From assembly GCA_945906835.1 (NCBI GenBank), contig CAMDRL010000094.1:1-5708 (forward strand): DNA of 5,708 nt, written 5' to 3'. The notes under the pieces are model-generated. The model made no database searches, had not been told where the DNA came from, and saw only the letters and a program-made list of their open reading frames with translations. Position numbers and translations under genes: made by a program. This document shows, in pieces, positions 5,667 to 5,708 of this stretch (positions are counted from its first letter, which is position 1; each line of letters starts with the position of its first letter). Source of the stretch: Rickettsia typhi (GTDB taxonomy: Bacteria; Pseudomonadota; Alphaproteobacteria; Rickettsiales; UBA1997).

Positions 5667-5708
5667 AATCACCCATCTCAATCGCGTTAGCAATTGAGAT
5701 GGGTGATT
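5667..5708. terminator. Perfect 16-bp hairpin at the window edge, possible terminator
   Basis: AATCACCCATCTCAAT (5667-5682) and ATTGAGATGGGTGATT (5693-5708) are exact reverse complements with a 10-nt loop in which a further GC/GC pair (5684-5685 with 5690-5691) can form after one mismatch. On the minus strand it is followed by TAATTTATC, a weak T-rich tail, which would suit a terminator for a leftward gene lying beyond the window. What follows on the plus strand is outside the window, so a rightward terminator, a regulatory hairpin or a dispersed palindrome cannot be excluded. Confidence 0.5.

Overview
The window is AT-rich chromosomal DNA, most likely from an alphaproteobacterium. The proteins are rich in Lys, Ile, Asn and Phe, the intergenic spaces are short, and two degenerate GC-richer palindromic repeats sit in the gaps. 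LptB and NhaA look proteobacterial. The overall style resembles the order Rickettsiales or a relative. A complete histidine biosynthesis gene plus a type IV prepilin-like gene would suit an early-branching, extracellular or less reduced member of that order rather than Rickettsia itself. This placement is inference from protein style and needs a phylogeny.

Layout. Bases 1-70 hold a GC-rich palindromic repeat downstream of hisD. On the minus strand a DUF192 exported protein (1382-1912) is followed after 6 nt by hisD (71-1375), a likely two-gene transcription unit. On the plus strand, starting head-to-head with the DUF192 gene, come lptA (best start GTG 1917, stop 2624) and lptB (2625-3350) with no gap between them. 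A 113-nt spacer mostly filled by an inverted-repeat element precedes nhaA (3464-4645). A prepilin-type protein with a LamG/concanavalin-like C-terminal domain (4642-5568) overlaps nhaA by 4 nt. A strong bidirectional intrinsic terminator (5591-5629) closes the plus-strand unit, and a second perfect hairpin (5667-5708) ends the window.

How the genes work together. LptA and LptB are the periplasmic bridge and the cytoplasmic ATPase of lipopolysaccharide transport, so the organism makes an LPS-type outer membrane; LptC, LptF, LptG and LptD are not in the window. NhaA is an inner-membrane Na+/H+ antiporter with all key residues. The prepilin-like protein is predicted to be processed at the inner membrane and displayed in or by a type IV filament or type II secretion pseudopilus. 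HisD catalyses the last two oxidations of histidine synthesis. Most of the window is ordinary housekeeping. The least ordinary items are the prepilin-LamG protein coupled to nhaA, the compact divergent start region of DUF192 and lptA, and the two dispersed repeats. I see no CRISPR array, tRNA, rRNA, transposase or clear undescribed system.
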